This document shows positions 1 through 11,900 of a DNA stretch of 64,000 bases, one piece after another. Below the pieces are notes generated by a model. That model saw only the letters and a list, made by a program, of their open reading frames with translations, was not told the DNA's origin and ran no database searches. The DNA lies in NCBI RefSeq assembly GCF_008831285.2, contig NC_045143.1:25625662-25689661 (forward strand), read 5' to 3'. Positions within the stretch are counted from its first letter, which is position 1. Every line of letters begins with the position of its first letter. Source of the DNA: Nymphaea colorata (Eukaryota; Streptophyta; Magnoliopsida; Nymphaeales; Nymphaeaceae). The translations under genes were made by a program, and so were the position numbers.

Positions 1-470
1 GATGACTGATTTGTCTTACTTGCCAAGACTTACCCTTTGGGTTTAGTTTGTTTTATTGTAGGGAATCTGATCTGACCCAGTGATTGCAAAGTTGATGTCG
101 AAAACAAAGAATTTTTGCTAGAGAAATTTACATATATGTGCAGAAATTAGATTGCTTGTAGAAACCAAACAAGTTTCAATTGGTCTATTTTTTACCTGAA
201 TTGAGTTAGGATTTTGGGTGTGATATGACAACGTAAGTCAAAGTCGTGTAGGCTTCTTTCACAGTCTTTCAAATTTGCTTATATTTAGGTCCAATTAATT
301 TAGAGAACATAGATTTCAAGTAAGGATTTTGGTTATTTTGTGTTTCATGTATATAATTTTAAAGTGTTTATTAGTTCAGCTTAGAGTTCTTGCTTGTGAG
401 TGGGTCTAAGCTCTAAGTTTATGCCCTTGTTTTTCTTTGTTCTCATTTGTTTTCAAGTTCGTCATTACAG

Positions 471-549
471 CCGCAGGCACTTCTGGATAAATGTAAGGGC
501 GGATGCATTCAATGGAGGAGTTGGAGCACAAGTCAAAGATCTAAATTGA
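471..549 (+). CDS. possible last exon of an unknown gene
   Basis: A pyrimidine-rich stretch ends in a good acceptor (ATTACAG at 464-470). The frame that opens at 472 reads 25 codons with balanced composition, beginning RRHFWINV and ending QVKDLN, to a TGA at 547-549. AT-rich DNA that could be a 3' untranslated region follows. I do not recognise the family, and no upstream exon can be found in the 470 bases available. It could equally be a chance open frame. Confidence 0.3.
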
Positions 550-908
550 CACAGGGTTGCCCTTTTAAGCAGCCACACTTTAGGAACTGTTTATTTTTCA
601 ACTTCTGTAATTAAACTAGTAGCATCACTCTTGAAGAACTTTTGACTTGTTTATATTTGAGGTAGTAAATGTGCATTTTTTTGTCTAACTTAATATTCGT
701 TTGTTCCCTGTGTTCGATCTTTACTTCTCACTTATTGGACTCTTAGTTTCCTCAAACTGCACAAAACTGCTAGTTCCACCAGTGATTTTGCAGAGGTTAG
801 GGACCGACTTTTGTATGGTTTTTGGGTCAAAGTTGGGTACGGTTTTGTTATGGATATGTTGATACATCAATTTAGTTGATTCTCGGTTTTACTGTTCATT
901 TTGATAGA

Positions 909-2144
909 TGTAACGCTCGTTTCATGTTTCAGGTCAGGTTGGAGCGGGTCCAGACCCGGACCCGATCTCCACGCGCAAGAGGGTCCCGACGTTGCCCTCT
1001 CCTCCCTCGTCTTTCCCTCTTCTCCCTCGTTTCCCCTCTTCGACTCTCCCTAAGCTACAACTGCAACACAGAGAAGAAGAAGGCGGAGGTTTGAGCAGCG
1101 GCGACGGCGGTGACAGCGGTGGCTGCGGCGGTGGCGCTTGGGTAAACTCTCTCTCTCTAGTGCTATTTCCCTTCTCCGCCACCCCCATGCTCCCTTGCCC
1201 TCTCTGCCGCACGTTCTCTCTTGCCACTCTCTTTTCCCTGTCTGTTAGCTCCCTCCCGCACGGTCCCTCTCCTCACTCACTCTCACCCTCACGTTTTCCT
1301 CTCCCTTCTCACGCACTCACCCCCTCTGCCGTTTCCCCATTTCTGTCCGAACCCTCTCTGTCTGTCCCCCTCTGTCAGCGCCTCTCCCTGCACACACACT
1401 CCCTATGTGAGCTCTCTCTCCCCATTTTTCTATTTGTTTTCCCCCTTTTCCCCAACCGAGCACTCTTCCTCATTGATTTCATCGTTGTTTGATAGGATTC
1501 CAGCTTGGGGAACGTGTTCTTCCCCTCATATCAGCGATTAGGTGGTGTTGGTGGTGGCGACTTGGCACGATTTTTGCCGTTTGGGGTTCGATTGAACGCT
1601 TGAGGTGGCTGCCGAAAGGATTGCAGCAGTCTAGACTCTTGATTTGGGATGAGCAAGGCGTAATTGAGCCTATTTCTTGTATATTTTTCTTTGGAACGCG
1701 TATAATTATTGTTAAAGCATGCTGGAAGGTAGAATTGATGTTTTGGAATGCATGTCAGCGACTTTGCTTTTTGGGGAAAGTGTAGAATTGTGTTGGAGAA
1801 GCGTTGATTCATGTATCTATTGATCTCTTAGGCTCGAGGTGTTGATTTTTGAAGCAATAGGGAAGCATGGTAGGGATTGTGATGTTGTGGGGAAGATTTA
1901 GAACCGTCTTTTTGAGCACGTGGCTCACGCTTTTGTGAGCGGGCGTATCTTGGAGTTATTTGGGGAAAGTGTGCCTCAGTTGGATGTGACAATGGGGTTG
2001 ACGCCTAGACTACAAAAAGCATTAAGAATGTGTTAAGGATGGACTCAGCGAAGCATTGAGTTTTGGGGTCTCGTGGCAACGTCTAGAAGTTAGGAGGAGG
2101 CCTATTGGAAGGCTTGTAGGTCGACACTACCCATCGATAACCCT
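909..2144 (+). mobile_element. truncated LTR of the Ty3/gypsy family (5' part only)
   Basis: The sequence starts TGTAACGCTCG, the 5' edge shared with the LTRs at 38439, 54352 and 62218. It runs through the same GC-rich GGGTCC/GACCCG segment, the long CT-rich tract (about 990-1480) and the block ending TCGACACTACCCATCG. Similarity stops near 2144, about 1.24 kb into an LTR that is 3.0 kb when complete. No internal domain or primer-binding site follows, so this is a broken solo LTR or element end. Open frames in the CT-rich tract are compositional and not genes. Confidence 0.85.
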
Positions 2145-2398
2145 GCTTGTAGACTTAATTTAATTCTTTTGTCAAGCAGCTCATCATACATGATATAATG
2201 AGATAAGCATAAAATATGATTTAAACAACTTCAAATAGCTATGAACATCTAAATTTAAATTTGTTTAGCATATAATAACAAATCATGGTCAAGCAAGAGG
2301 TCCATCATGCTCCATCTGCTATATTTATCTATTTCATGAGGGCATACATCCAATAATTAAATAACTTGTAAACAAACATTTAAATTCAGCTGCGCTAA

Positions 2399-3130
2399 TG
2401 TTGTAAAAAGTGTATCGTAAGGCGTATCGGTCGGGCTTTAAGATACGCCGTATCGTAATGTATCGTAACCGTATCGTAAATTTTAAAAAAATAATAATAA
2501 TAAATCAGAAAAAATTTAAAAAAAAATCAAAAAATTCATAAAAAATCAGAAAAAAATAAAAATAATAAATTCTTCATAGAAAACATGGTTTAGTCTTTTA
2601 GATAATGATAGACTTATTATTTTGCTAAATGCTATAAACTTACACGTTCACGGTTCATCATTCATACTTCATAGACATCAAAATTCATAACAATATCATT
2701 CTTTTTCATCTTTATCTTCATGGTTTAAAAAAAAACCATTTCCTCTCAATGGGAATCAGCTACCCATGCACAAATCCATGGTTTAATAGATGATTTCACG
2801 ATGGCAATTGATGATTTCACGGTGACAATCGATGATTTCACAATGGAAATCAATTATTTCCCTCTAAAACGGTACAATCTATAGATTAGAAATGAGGAAG
2901 GGGTGGGTTTTTATAAAAAAAACTCGAAAAAATAAGGTTCAAGTCTCCTTTTTAGAAATCAACCTGTATCGTACGATACGGGCCGTATCGCACCGTATCG
3001 CACGTATCATACGATATAGGTACGATACACCCCCATTTTCGATACAGGGGGTGTATCGTATCGTATTTTGCAAACGATACGATACGTATCGTACGATACG
3101 GCCCTGTATCGTACGATACGTACAACACTG
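2399..3130. mobile_element. hAT-like non-autonomous element with palindromic ends
   Basis: The element is flanked by a perfect 7-bp direct repeat GCGCTAA (2392-2398 and 3131-3137), part of a likely 8-bp target-site duplication. Its ends are imperfect inverted repeats: TGTTGTA on the left, and CAGTGTTGTA read inward from the right. Both ends carry many GTATCG/CGATAC units, and the right end has dense GTATCGTACGATAC palindromes (2965-3120). The middle is AT-rich with no transposase. The 8-bp-class duplication and CAGTG terminus suggest hAT, but the superfamily is an inference. Confidence 0.7.
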
Positions 3131-3137
3131 GCGCTAA

Positions 3138-4100
3138 CAATCTATTGCATGTTGAGCGTAACCATCAATGGTTCAACAGACTAAACAACAAGAACATATG
3201 TTTTAAAGAAATTATAGTAGAAAACTGCAAACCCAAGAAGGAAATACTATTCAATGGTTCAACTTAAACTGCCCTCTGGGCACGTCCTTTGGTGTGTTTT
3301 CGCGAACCAGCCCACCTAGTGAAAATTAAATATTAACCTCCATTAGAGGTCTCAAGACTCTCAACTCATTCCCCTTATATGTCCAGCAGAGCAGCCTCAC
3401 CAACAACAAACCCTTCAACTACGGTGCCATGTCTTCCCAAATTCCCCTCCTTTTCATTCACCTCATACAAGAGTATAAAAGGCCCTTTTTTATTTTAAAA
3501 TTAACTCTAATTAAGACCCCAAAAGGAACCGTGCAGTTTCGACCGCCCATCTGAAAAAAATTACAGAACTGAAATTTCTCTCTTTGCCCCATATTCTGTG
3601 CTCAAAATTGCATCCTTAGCCATCCACGCCCGAACTCAGAGAAACAGCCGTGAAAAACTCAAACCGTATGTTCCATACAACCCTCTATAGACAATAAGCA
3701 TCATTTCTATCAAAAATTTCATGCTAAAACTGACAAAAAAAACCAAATTTATCTATCACAAATTAACAAGGTAGAGATTCAGGCTTCTAATCTAGAAAGG
3801 AATTTTAAAAATTGAAGAAGAAAATGAATTTCGGATGATCAACCTCCACTACCGTCCCTCTTGTCCTCTATTTCTCAATCCATCGCCTGCTCCCTTCCTC
3901 CCTCGTTTCTTCTCTCTCGTTCTCCCTTTTTCTCTCTTCACCTCTCCCAAACTTTCTCTCCCGTTCTACTTCTCTCCCTGTCTCCCTCTCTCGCTTTTTC
4001 AAACCCTGCCCTCTCATAAATCGACCCATACGGTTTAGAGAAGGAGAAAGAGGCGGGAGGCCTCAATTAAGCCCTGCCCTCTCATAAATCGACCCATACG
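3138..4100. other. intergenic DNA, no supported gene
   Basis: This is AT-rich sequence grading into a pyrimidine-rich tract (about 3840-4020). The phrase CTGCCCTCTCATAAATCGACC occurs twice about 65 bases apart (near 4005 and 4073), a small local duplication. I see no coding exon. Confidence 0.5.
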
Positions 4101-4480
4101 GTTTTCATAAAATTCCCCCGCTTCTTTATTTTTCCCATCAGCAGCCATGAGCGATCGTGAACAGCGATGAGCCGATGGCTGCCGCCTAGCGCTGGAACAG
4201 GGAACGCGAGGCGGCGAGCGGGAGATCGTTCGCCCGGCTACGGCATAACCCTAGCAAAGAGAGAGAGACGAGAGAACTTACGAGAAATAGTGAGATACCT
4301 GACGCCTGAATCCCGGCCGGAGTGACGGCGGACGGAAAACGCTAGAGGAATTACAGGAGCCGCCGTCGGAGACTCGGAGTCAGAGGAAGCGGCAGCCAGG
4401 GAGAATCGACGGAGGTTTGGACGACCACCCTGCGGGAACTGCGAAAGTCAGGATTCCCGCCCTGCGAGAACGCCAGGTGG
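4100..4480. promoter_or_regulatory. GC-rich block, possible 5' leader or promoter of a lost gene
   Basis: About 380 bases of unusually GC-rich, CpG-rich sequence stand out from the AT-rich surroundings. On the minus strand there are GTAAG- and GTATCT-type donor-like sites after GA-rich leader-like sequence. This resembles the first exon and promoter area of a plant gene transcribed leftward. No open frame of useful length follows an ATG, so a coding call is not supported. Confidence 0.25.
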
Positions 4481-5259
4481 TTTTTTTAACTTTCAGCCTT
4501 TCACCTTTTCATTTGGAAACCGGTTTAATATTTGAAAACGATTCGATATGAACAAATCGAACCAGATAACGTTCGAGCCACCCTAAGCTTTAACGAATCA
4601 ATTGAACTCGAGCTCGACTCGGGTAATAAACGAGTCAATTCGTGAAATCCATCTCGACTCGTTCAATAAAAGACCCCGAGCCTAGATTTAACTGGTCGAG
4701 CTCCAGCTTGTTCACCGTAAACACTTGCTGCTACTCGAGAAGAGAAGGCATCAAGGAGGAGGAAAGGGGAAGGCTGGTTTAAGCTGCAGAAAAAATCCAC
4801 GGCCAAAAGTCAGACCCCCTATAAAGACCGAGTTTTTAACACAGACAAAAGTCTGTAGATCAGGGTCGCCATAGAACAGGCAAATTACCTGTGCACACTG
4901 AGTCGAGGTGAATTCTTCAAATTCACAAAATTTTTTTTTGTAGTTTCACTGCCATCAAACGCCGCCAAGTGAAAATTTTGATTGACTACCTTGGTGGAGA
5001 GTCGGCCTCTACCTCCATTGGTGAAGAGAAAACAGAGTTTCAAGAAGACATCAACCCGTCTATCCACGGCTGTAGCCAGTAACTTTTCTATCAGACGTTT
5101 CAAAAATTTGATATGAACCAAAATAAATTTATATGTAAATTTTTGAACTTTTTTTTTAAAAGAGGAAGAAGAGGGGCAGTGCAATTCGTATAATTTTTAA
5201 ATCCGAGCAATGCATATCCTCAAATCTAACCAATATAAACCTTCAAATCCAATACATAC

Positions 5260-5261
<2 letters not shown>

Positions 5262-5310
<49 letters not shown>
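5262..5310. repeat. (TA)n microsatellite
   Basis: An uninterrupted AT dinucleotide run of about 49 bases. The flanks, to about 5640, hold repeated short phrases of the type CAAATCCAATNAAT, a degenerate short-period repeat. Confidence 0.95.
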
Positions 5311-5312
<2 letters not shown>

Positions 5313-6511
5313 AATCAATACAGTTCTCAAATTCAATCCGTACAGCTTCCAAACCCAATCCATGGAAGCTTTTGATCTAGTCGGCACAATTTTCAAATTC
5401 AATCAATTGAAAGCAATTCCCCAGTCCAATTGACAGTTTTCCAAATACAATTAATACAGTTTGCAAATCCAATCAATGCAAATCTTCAGATCCAATTAAT
5501 GCAATTTTTCAAATTTGTTAATACATCTTTTAAATCCATTTAATACACTTTTTCAAATATATTTAATGCAGTTTATATACCCACTTAATAGAGTTTTCCA
5601 GTCCAATTAATCCGACAGTTTTCTAGTTTGAGATACAAATAATCTGACAATCATAATCAAAAGTTACATAGAACATATAGGTCTTTTTCTTTGCAAATTT
5701 AATTGCATTTCATTGCGCCTAACTTATAAAAATCTGCACAACCGAATGAGACGAACAACATTGAGCATTTTTTGTTGATAAAATGTATGGAATTGGATCT
5801 AATCCACATAATTGGTCATAGTGAAGATGCAAAAGATATCCATTTTTTAACCTTCATGGAAGCATATTCCAATTTTTAAAGTGGTTCATGTTTGCTAAAC
5901 ATTCAAAGCAACCTTCAATATAAATTCTTATCTCAAAAGGAAATCCTTAAATGAAATCATTAAAACTCATTTCAAGTGATGCTTTCAAAACCATCTTCCA
6001 GATCTATTTCAAAGTTCCTCATATTATACGTAATGATGAAGACTCAAATATGAAGGCCAAAATTGATCTTCATTCTTTACTTTTTCAGATCTAACGATGA
6101 GGATCCAGACCTGAAAGCCCAAATTTTCTCTCTCAAATTCCCAAGTCTTGTTTTCAATCTCTTTACAAAATTAATTGGGTATTCTCATCATAGTTAATTC
6201 TCCAATAACTCATAGCAAGTTCTTCTTTCTTCAAATTTCTTTCCCAGATTAGCTTGGAATTCTTTTGAATCTTCAAAAAAATTCAAAAGGTTGTTTCTCC
6301 CTTTAAATTAGATTCAAATAAGCCATGTGATGCACAGTTAGCGACAATGTTTTAGGGCAATCTTTGGATATTTTGAAGTAACAGAAGACAAACAACTGCA
6401 AGACGGGTTGGGTGGGAGCTTTGAATGAGGCAGTGAGTCTTGCCGGCTCACCAAATTCCGGAATTTTGCAGAAGATAACTCGTGTGTGAGACTTTTAAAA
6501 ATGCAATTGCA

Positions 6512-7584
6512 GTGCAATTAAGGGTGAACAACAAGCTCGTTAAAACTCGACTCGAAATCGAGTTCGAGCCGACTATTTCAATAAACGAGCCGAGCTCGAG
6601 CTCATTTTTTCCACTCATTTTTTTATCGAGCCGAGCTCGAGCTCATTTTTTCCACTCATTTTTTTATCGAGCCGAGCTCAAACTCATTTTTCGGCTCGTT
6701 TTTTTAGTCGAGCCAACTCGACTCGGCTCAATCAAAAGCAATACTTATTTTGATTTTTTCGTTTTACGTTTCATTTCATCCCGTGCATTCTCTCTCCCCT
6801 CTTTCTTCTTCTTCTTCCATGCTTCATCCCCTGCGTTCTCTCTCCGCTCTTTCTTCTTCTTCTTCTTCGCATTTTTTTTACTTGCTGGCTTCTCACCTCT
6901 CTCTTCACTGGGCTTCTCACCTCTCTCTTGACTGGGCTTCTCCTTCATTCTCATGAACCCCCACCAGCCACCGATTCTTCAACATCAACATTAAGGTATA
7001 CACCCTCTTGCTCTCGGCTGCTCTTATCCCTCTACTCTCCCCTTCTCTCTTCCCCTCTTTAATCTCTCTCTCTCTCTCGTTTTGTCCAAGCCTCTCCCTC
7101 TACTCTCCCCTTCTCTCTCTCCCTCTCTGATATCTCTCTCTCTCGTTTTGCCAAAAGAGGCTTTCTGAAACCCTCTCTTGGACGAGGGTTTTGCCCAAGC
7201 GAGGGTTTCCCTCACTCTTTGGATTGGGCGAGGGTATTTGCCCAAATGTGGGTTGCGAGAGTTTTGCAAACCCTAGCTTGAGCGAGAGCCCCTTAACCAT
7301 TGCAGGGCTTAAGGTGGATTCTGGGTGGGGGAGAAGCATGTGAAAATGCCAATGGTTGGTGTTGACAGTGGTGAAGACGAGAGTGGTGGCGGTGGACCGG
7401 TGGTAGATCTCCATGATTTCAAGGGGAAGCAGGATTCAGTTGAGTCCAGTTTGTCAAGCTTAATCGAGCTCGAGCTCGACAAATTCTACCTAGTCGAGCT
7501 GGAGTTGCTTTGGACAAGCTCGAGACGAGCTCGAGGATTTAGTAGCTGAGCCGAGCTCGAGCTCGTGTTCACCCCTAATTGCAC
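6512..7584. mobile_element. 1.07-kb terminal-inverted-repeat element rich in GAGCTCGAGC
   Basis: The left end GTGCAATTAAGGGTGAACA is matched, inverted, by the right end (GTGCAATTAGGGGTGAACA read inward), a 19-bp terminal inverted repeat with one mismatch. Next to both ends are arrays of CGAGCCGAGCTCGAGCTC-type sequence (6540-6730 and 7460-7570), so the ends can pair over more than 100 bases. The centre is CT-rich and open on both strands by composition only; there is no transposase. No clear target-site duplication is seen. Confidence 0.65.
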
Positions 7585-8800
7585 ATATTCAAACAGTCGT
7601 AAAAATGACCAAGAAAAAAGAAAAATTGATTAACAGCAGAAGCTTCGAGAGAATATGAATGCTAACCAAAAGGAAAAGAACCAACGCCCAAATAAGTTGA
7701 TAGATTTCAAACTGATATGTTCATCCCAACTCTGAAAAAATCATGAAGAAAAAGACAGGACTACCAAGTCCAGAAATACATTAGAGTTTGGGCACTGTCA
7801 GCTTGAACACTAGGGCGTCCTTGGTATTTTAAATTTTACAAGCCAGACAACCTTACAACCATCAGATTTAGGAAATTTGGAATTTAAAATTGATGAATCA
7901 GACTTCCCATTTGGCATTTCTGGGGAAAAAAATGAATGACTTGGATGCAATTTGATTCCATCAATTAGCAAACTTAAAGCTGTAGTGCTCCATCAAGAAT
8001 ATCACGGACCCAAGAAACTGATTTCAGAAAACTTGATTCCTTCGTTACGGTTTCTCCACGGGCTGTGCATATGTCAACGGGAGAACCATATATGAGGAAT
8101 ACCTCTAGATTCCAGAATTATCATCGGATATACGATGCCGTTGATGATTTGTGAAGTTTAACTATTTTCATGCTTCACGTTGTCGGCTGAAATTCCTTTT
8201 GCATATCTCTAACAGTGAACAGTGCTTGATAGCTGTCAAACACTTTTTAAAGGAAAGAAAGAACAAAGAAATGAAAAGGAAAAAAAAAAAAAGAACATGT
8301 TGTCAAGCCCCCAGCTTCTCCGCCCTTTGCAGTAGAATCTTTATGGCCATGATTTATGCACAACATATATCTTCAAGAGAAAAGCACTAAGACACACACA
8401 CACACAGCGTCTGTGAGAGAGAGAGAGAGAGAGAGATATGTGCTGTGAATGAAAAGCATCTGGTGAATTTTGAAATGATGGTAGCAACCCGAAACTATGG
8501 AACTCCATCATGATGGGGGCGATGGACAGTAAATGCTAAGAGGAGAACATGCGTTGAGAAAAAAAGAATTGAAACTAAAGGGTATAATTTTTTGTAACAA
8601 GAATTACAGCGTTCTTTTTCTTATACGAAAAAATGATTTGTTACCCCAAAAATGAATTGTAAAAGGTTCAAAAGTTAGGCATCCAATGGTTAACAGATGG
8701 GAACCACTCTGTAAACTTTTCGAAAGCATATGGGAGAGACCATAGCAACTCGGAAATCTCAGAAGCCTAGAGCCAAAAAAGTGGAGTTCCACGCTCCTGA
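7585..8800. other. intergenic DNA downstream of the CLSY gene
   Basis: AT-rich, no coding exon recognised. It holds a short (CA)n tract (about 8392-8407) followed by a (GA)n tract (about 8416-8434). Confidence 0.6.
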
Positions 8801-8808
8801 TCTCTTTC

Positions 8809-8814
8809 TTTATT
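8809..8814 (-). terminator. candidate polyadenylation signal of the CLSY gene
   Basis: AATAAA on the minus strand, about 106 bases past the CLSY stop codon. The spacing is plausible for a plant far-upstream or near-upstream element; not proven. Confidence 0.35.
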
Positions 8815-8919
8815 TCGCTTTTTCAGCGTAGAAACCCAACAAAACAACCACGAAGTTGAAACGCAAGCCCCTCCATTGTGATAGTCCACCAACCAGTCCT
8901 CCTGCTAGACCTCAAGATC

Positions 8920-11900
8920 CTAACCGCACTTCGGTTCAAGAACTTTCTCAAAAAAGCTAGCAGATATGTCCCGCTTAATCAGTTCACAGAGGACTCCATC
9001 ATCGCATTCCTTTAAAGTGTCTACCAACGTATCGTTCTTTGCAACTGTAGAAAACACCAACTGTGAGAACTTGTCCTTTATATCTTGTATTTTATGCTTC
9101 TTTTCCTCCAATGTAGAAGACGCAATCAGATTGTATGCATAAACAACTTTCTTCTGGCCGATCCTATAAGCTCGACCTATGGCTTGCCTTCGTACTGATG
9201 GATTCCAAGCAAGATCAAGCAAAACCACTCTTGAAGCCCCTGTCAGATCCATCCCTTCGGCACACACTTCTGTGGAAACAAGTAGTACCTTTACTTTCTG
9301 TGAGTTGTTAAAAGTATGAATTATTGGCTGACGACATTTTTGTGCAATTCCTCCATCAAGCTGCAAAACTTCCTGGCCAGTGGTCCAATTGAAGGATGAA
9401 ATAAGAAAATGTTTGATATTGGAGAGTGGGAGGACAAATTGGCTGAACACCAAGACTTTTTCATTCAAAGCTGCACACAGCCTAACAAGCTCAACTACAA
9501 ATCTTACTTTAACTCCATCAGTAATTCGGGCATTTGACAGGTCTGCTTGGTGCTCTTTGATAACGTCTCTATCCTTTGCATCCAGGGTCTCTATTCCCAA
9601 GAGAATGGATGGATGGACGGAGATGCACGACACCCTATAGTTATTCTCGAAGTTACTTTTCTCGGTTAGCTTCTCAAGGATGCACCTCTGAAGAGTAGAT
9701 GGATACAGAAAGACAAAATAATCTCTCAACCCAGGAAGCTTGTGGAGATTACCTTCATGGACATGGACGAAAGGATCAATTATTAATCTGAGCTCTTTTA
9801 ATCTTGAGCTATTTCCCCGTGGTTCTATGCCACCTGAAAATGTTGCAAAAGTACGTCTGAACACCGTCTCATTTTTATCCTGCAAACTCATTTCTTTTTC
9901 AACTGGATCAGCTTCTAAGCCATTTTCATGGTCCCCAAAGCTCTTGAAAATTCCTTCTGCAAAAGTTGGTCTAATCAAGTACAATGTGTTAAAGAGCTCC
10001 ACAAAGTTGTTCTGGAAGGGTGTGCCAGACAGCATGATGCGCCGTTGAGTTTTAACACGTTTTAGGCATTGCCAAATCCTGCTAAACCTATTCCGAGCAG
10101 TATGCCCTTCATCAAGGACAAGTAAACCTGGATACTCGAGGAGTATTTTGCGTATGACTTGACCTTCTTTATCAGAATGTCGCCTTTCGGTGGTAAGCTT
10201 TCTAAACAGACCATAACTGATTAGCAGAACACTTTTCCTATCAATCCAAGAAAAGATTTTTATTATACGACACAAATTCTGCCTTCCAGTAGAACCTAAC
10301 TTACCTCGCCTTCTTGTCAGTAGTTCCAAGGCAGAACTACTTTCTCTTCCAGAGAAACCCCGACTGTTGAGCATGTGCAATGGCACCCCAATTCCCCATT
10401 TTATGAACTCACCTTCCCAAATATGGAGTAGATTCACTGGAGCAACAATCATTGATCTACAATCATCAAACCTTTGAAGGAATGACTGGAGAAATGCTAT
10501 AGTTAGAAACGTCTTGCCAGAACCTGGAGCATGTGAAATTAAGCAACCGCCTACAGCATCTGAATTGGAAGTCAATTGATCAAGAACAATTCCGCCTGCT
10601 AAATTTTTCCAGATGAACTCAAAACCTTCCTTCTGGTGCTGGAACATTTTTTTTCTCAACTCAGGAATAATATCCCACACAGTTCCACTGGTGAAATCAT
10701 TTGAAATGTTGCTGCAACCGCTAGCTTCACAATCAAACTCACCCAACACCGAGTCATCCCCCTCTTCATATGAACCTTTCCTGCTCTGTTTTCCAAAGGT
10801 ACCACTAACCTAACAGCATAGAACGATTTTGCATGAGTCATATCGATATACACTTCTTAACTTGATAAACAATGAAATATGCCCATCCAATAGTAAGAGA
10901 AGCTTGCCCTTGTTACCTACCATTGGTGGCATAAAGTGCTTAATCTCCGTCTTCACAAAGGAACATATTCTGCATATAACACCAACTTGTTCATCAAGGA
11001 CGAATTGATGCTGACAAGCAGGTGATTTAAATTCACAACTAAACATGCTTCCTTTGGGCTCGACCTGCATCCGCAAGTGAACCTTGTTATTTTCCCATGC
11101 AAATTTTAAATCCTCCGTGAAATTCATTTGTAGCTTCCAGAGCACAAACAGGATAAAGTAACCATCTCAGCAATGAATAGTAATAAAGAAATCCCACAGT
11201 TCAAACAAGTTTCAGTTACGATTGAAAGTTAAACAGCTTGATTTCTTTAATTAAAGATCTAAGTCTTGACAGACACAGGCCTTGATACATGCAGGTTTAG
11301 TCAGCTTGACAGTTTGCCATTTTGTTTCTGGAAAATTCACACATTCATGATAAACACAGATATGGTGCACCTTCAATGTCGCCTTTTGAGAAAGCTGAAA
11401 CCCGAAGATACACATGTGGTATCAACTGCCATAACTTGTTTTAGTCTTGGTTTTCAAACATTTGACGTTATTAAACTTTGGGCCACATTTGGTATGTTCA
11501 CTTCATGAATTTCATGTGTTAAAACTTACTGCTATAACATGTTTTTCTTATCATGAGATTACCAATTCTGGACTATGAGATAACAACTTTTTGTACTCAC
11601 AAGCTTGCTATAACAGGAAAAAGAAAAGGAAACGATGGAGTGGTTTGAAACATCTCACCTCAATTTCCTGCCAATCAAAGGATCCAATTGCTTCGCATTC
11701 AAGAACAAAGTCCAATTCAGCCCACAGTGCGTCCAAATTTTCTTCAGTTTCTGACTTCACATGCTCGGGCTGTAAGTCCCTGAATGAAAACCATAATGGC
11801 AATTCTTTAGTTAGATTCTCTCCTTCACTGGACTTGACATCATTTGGGATGGCAACTCTCTTCCGAGAAATTGTGGCTACAAGAAGGTCAAAGAGCGAGA

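Noticed and set aside
992-1492. 166-codon open frame on the plus strand
   Set aside because: It lies inside the CT-rich LTR tract. Equivalent frames in other LTR copies differ in length and sequence, so this is composition.
2900-3130. Clustered 14-base palindromes considered as a CRISPR-like array
   Set aside because: No regular spacers. The units belong to the inverted-repeat ends of a transposon in a plant genome.
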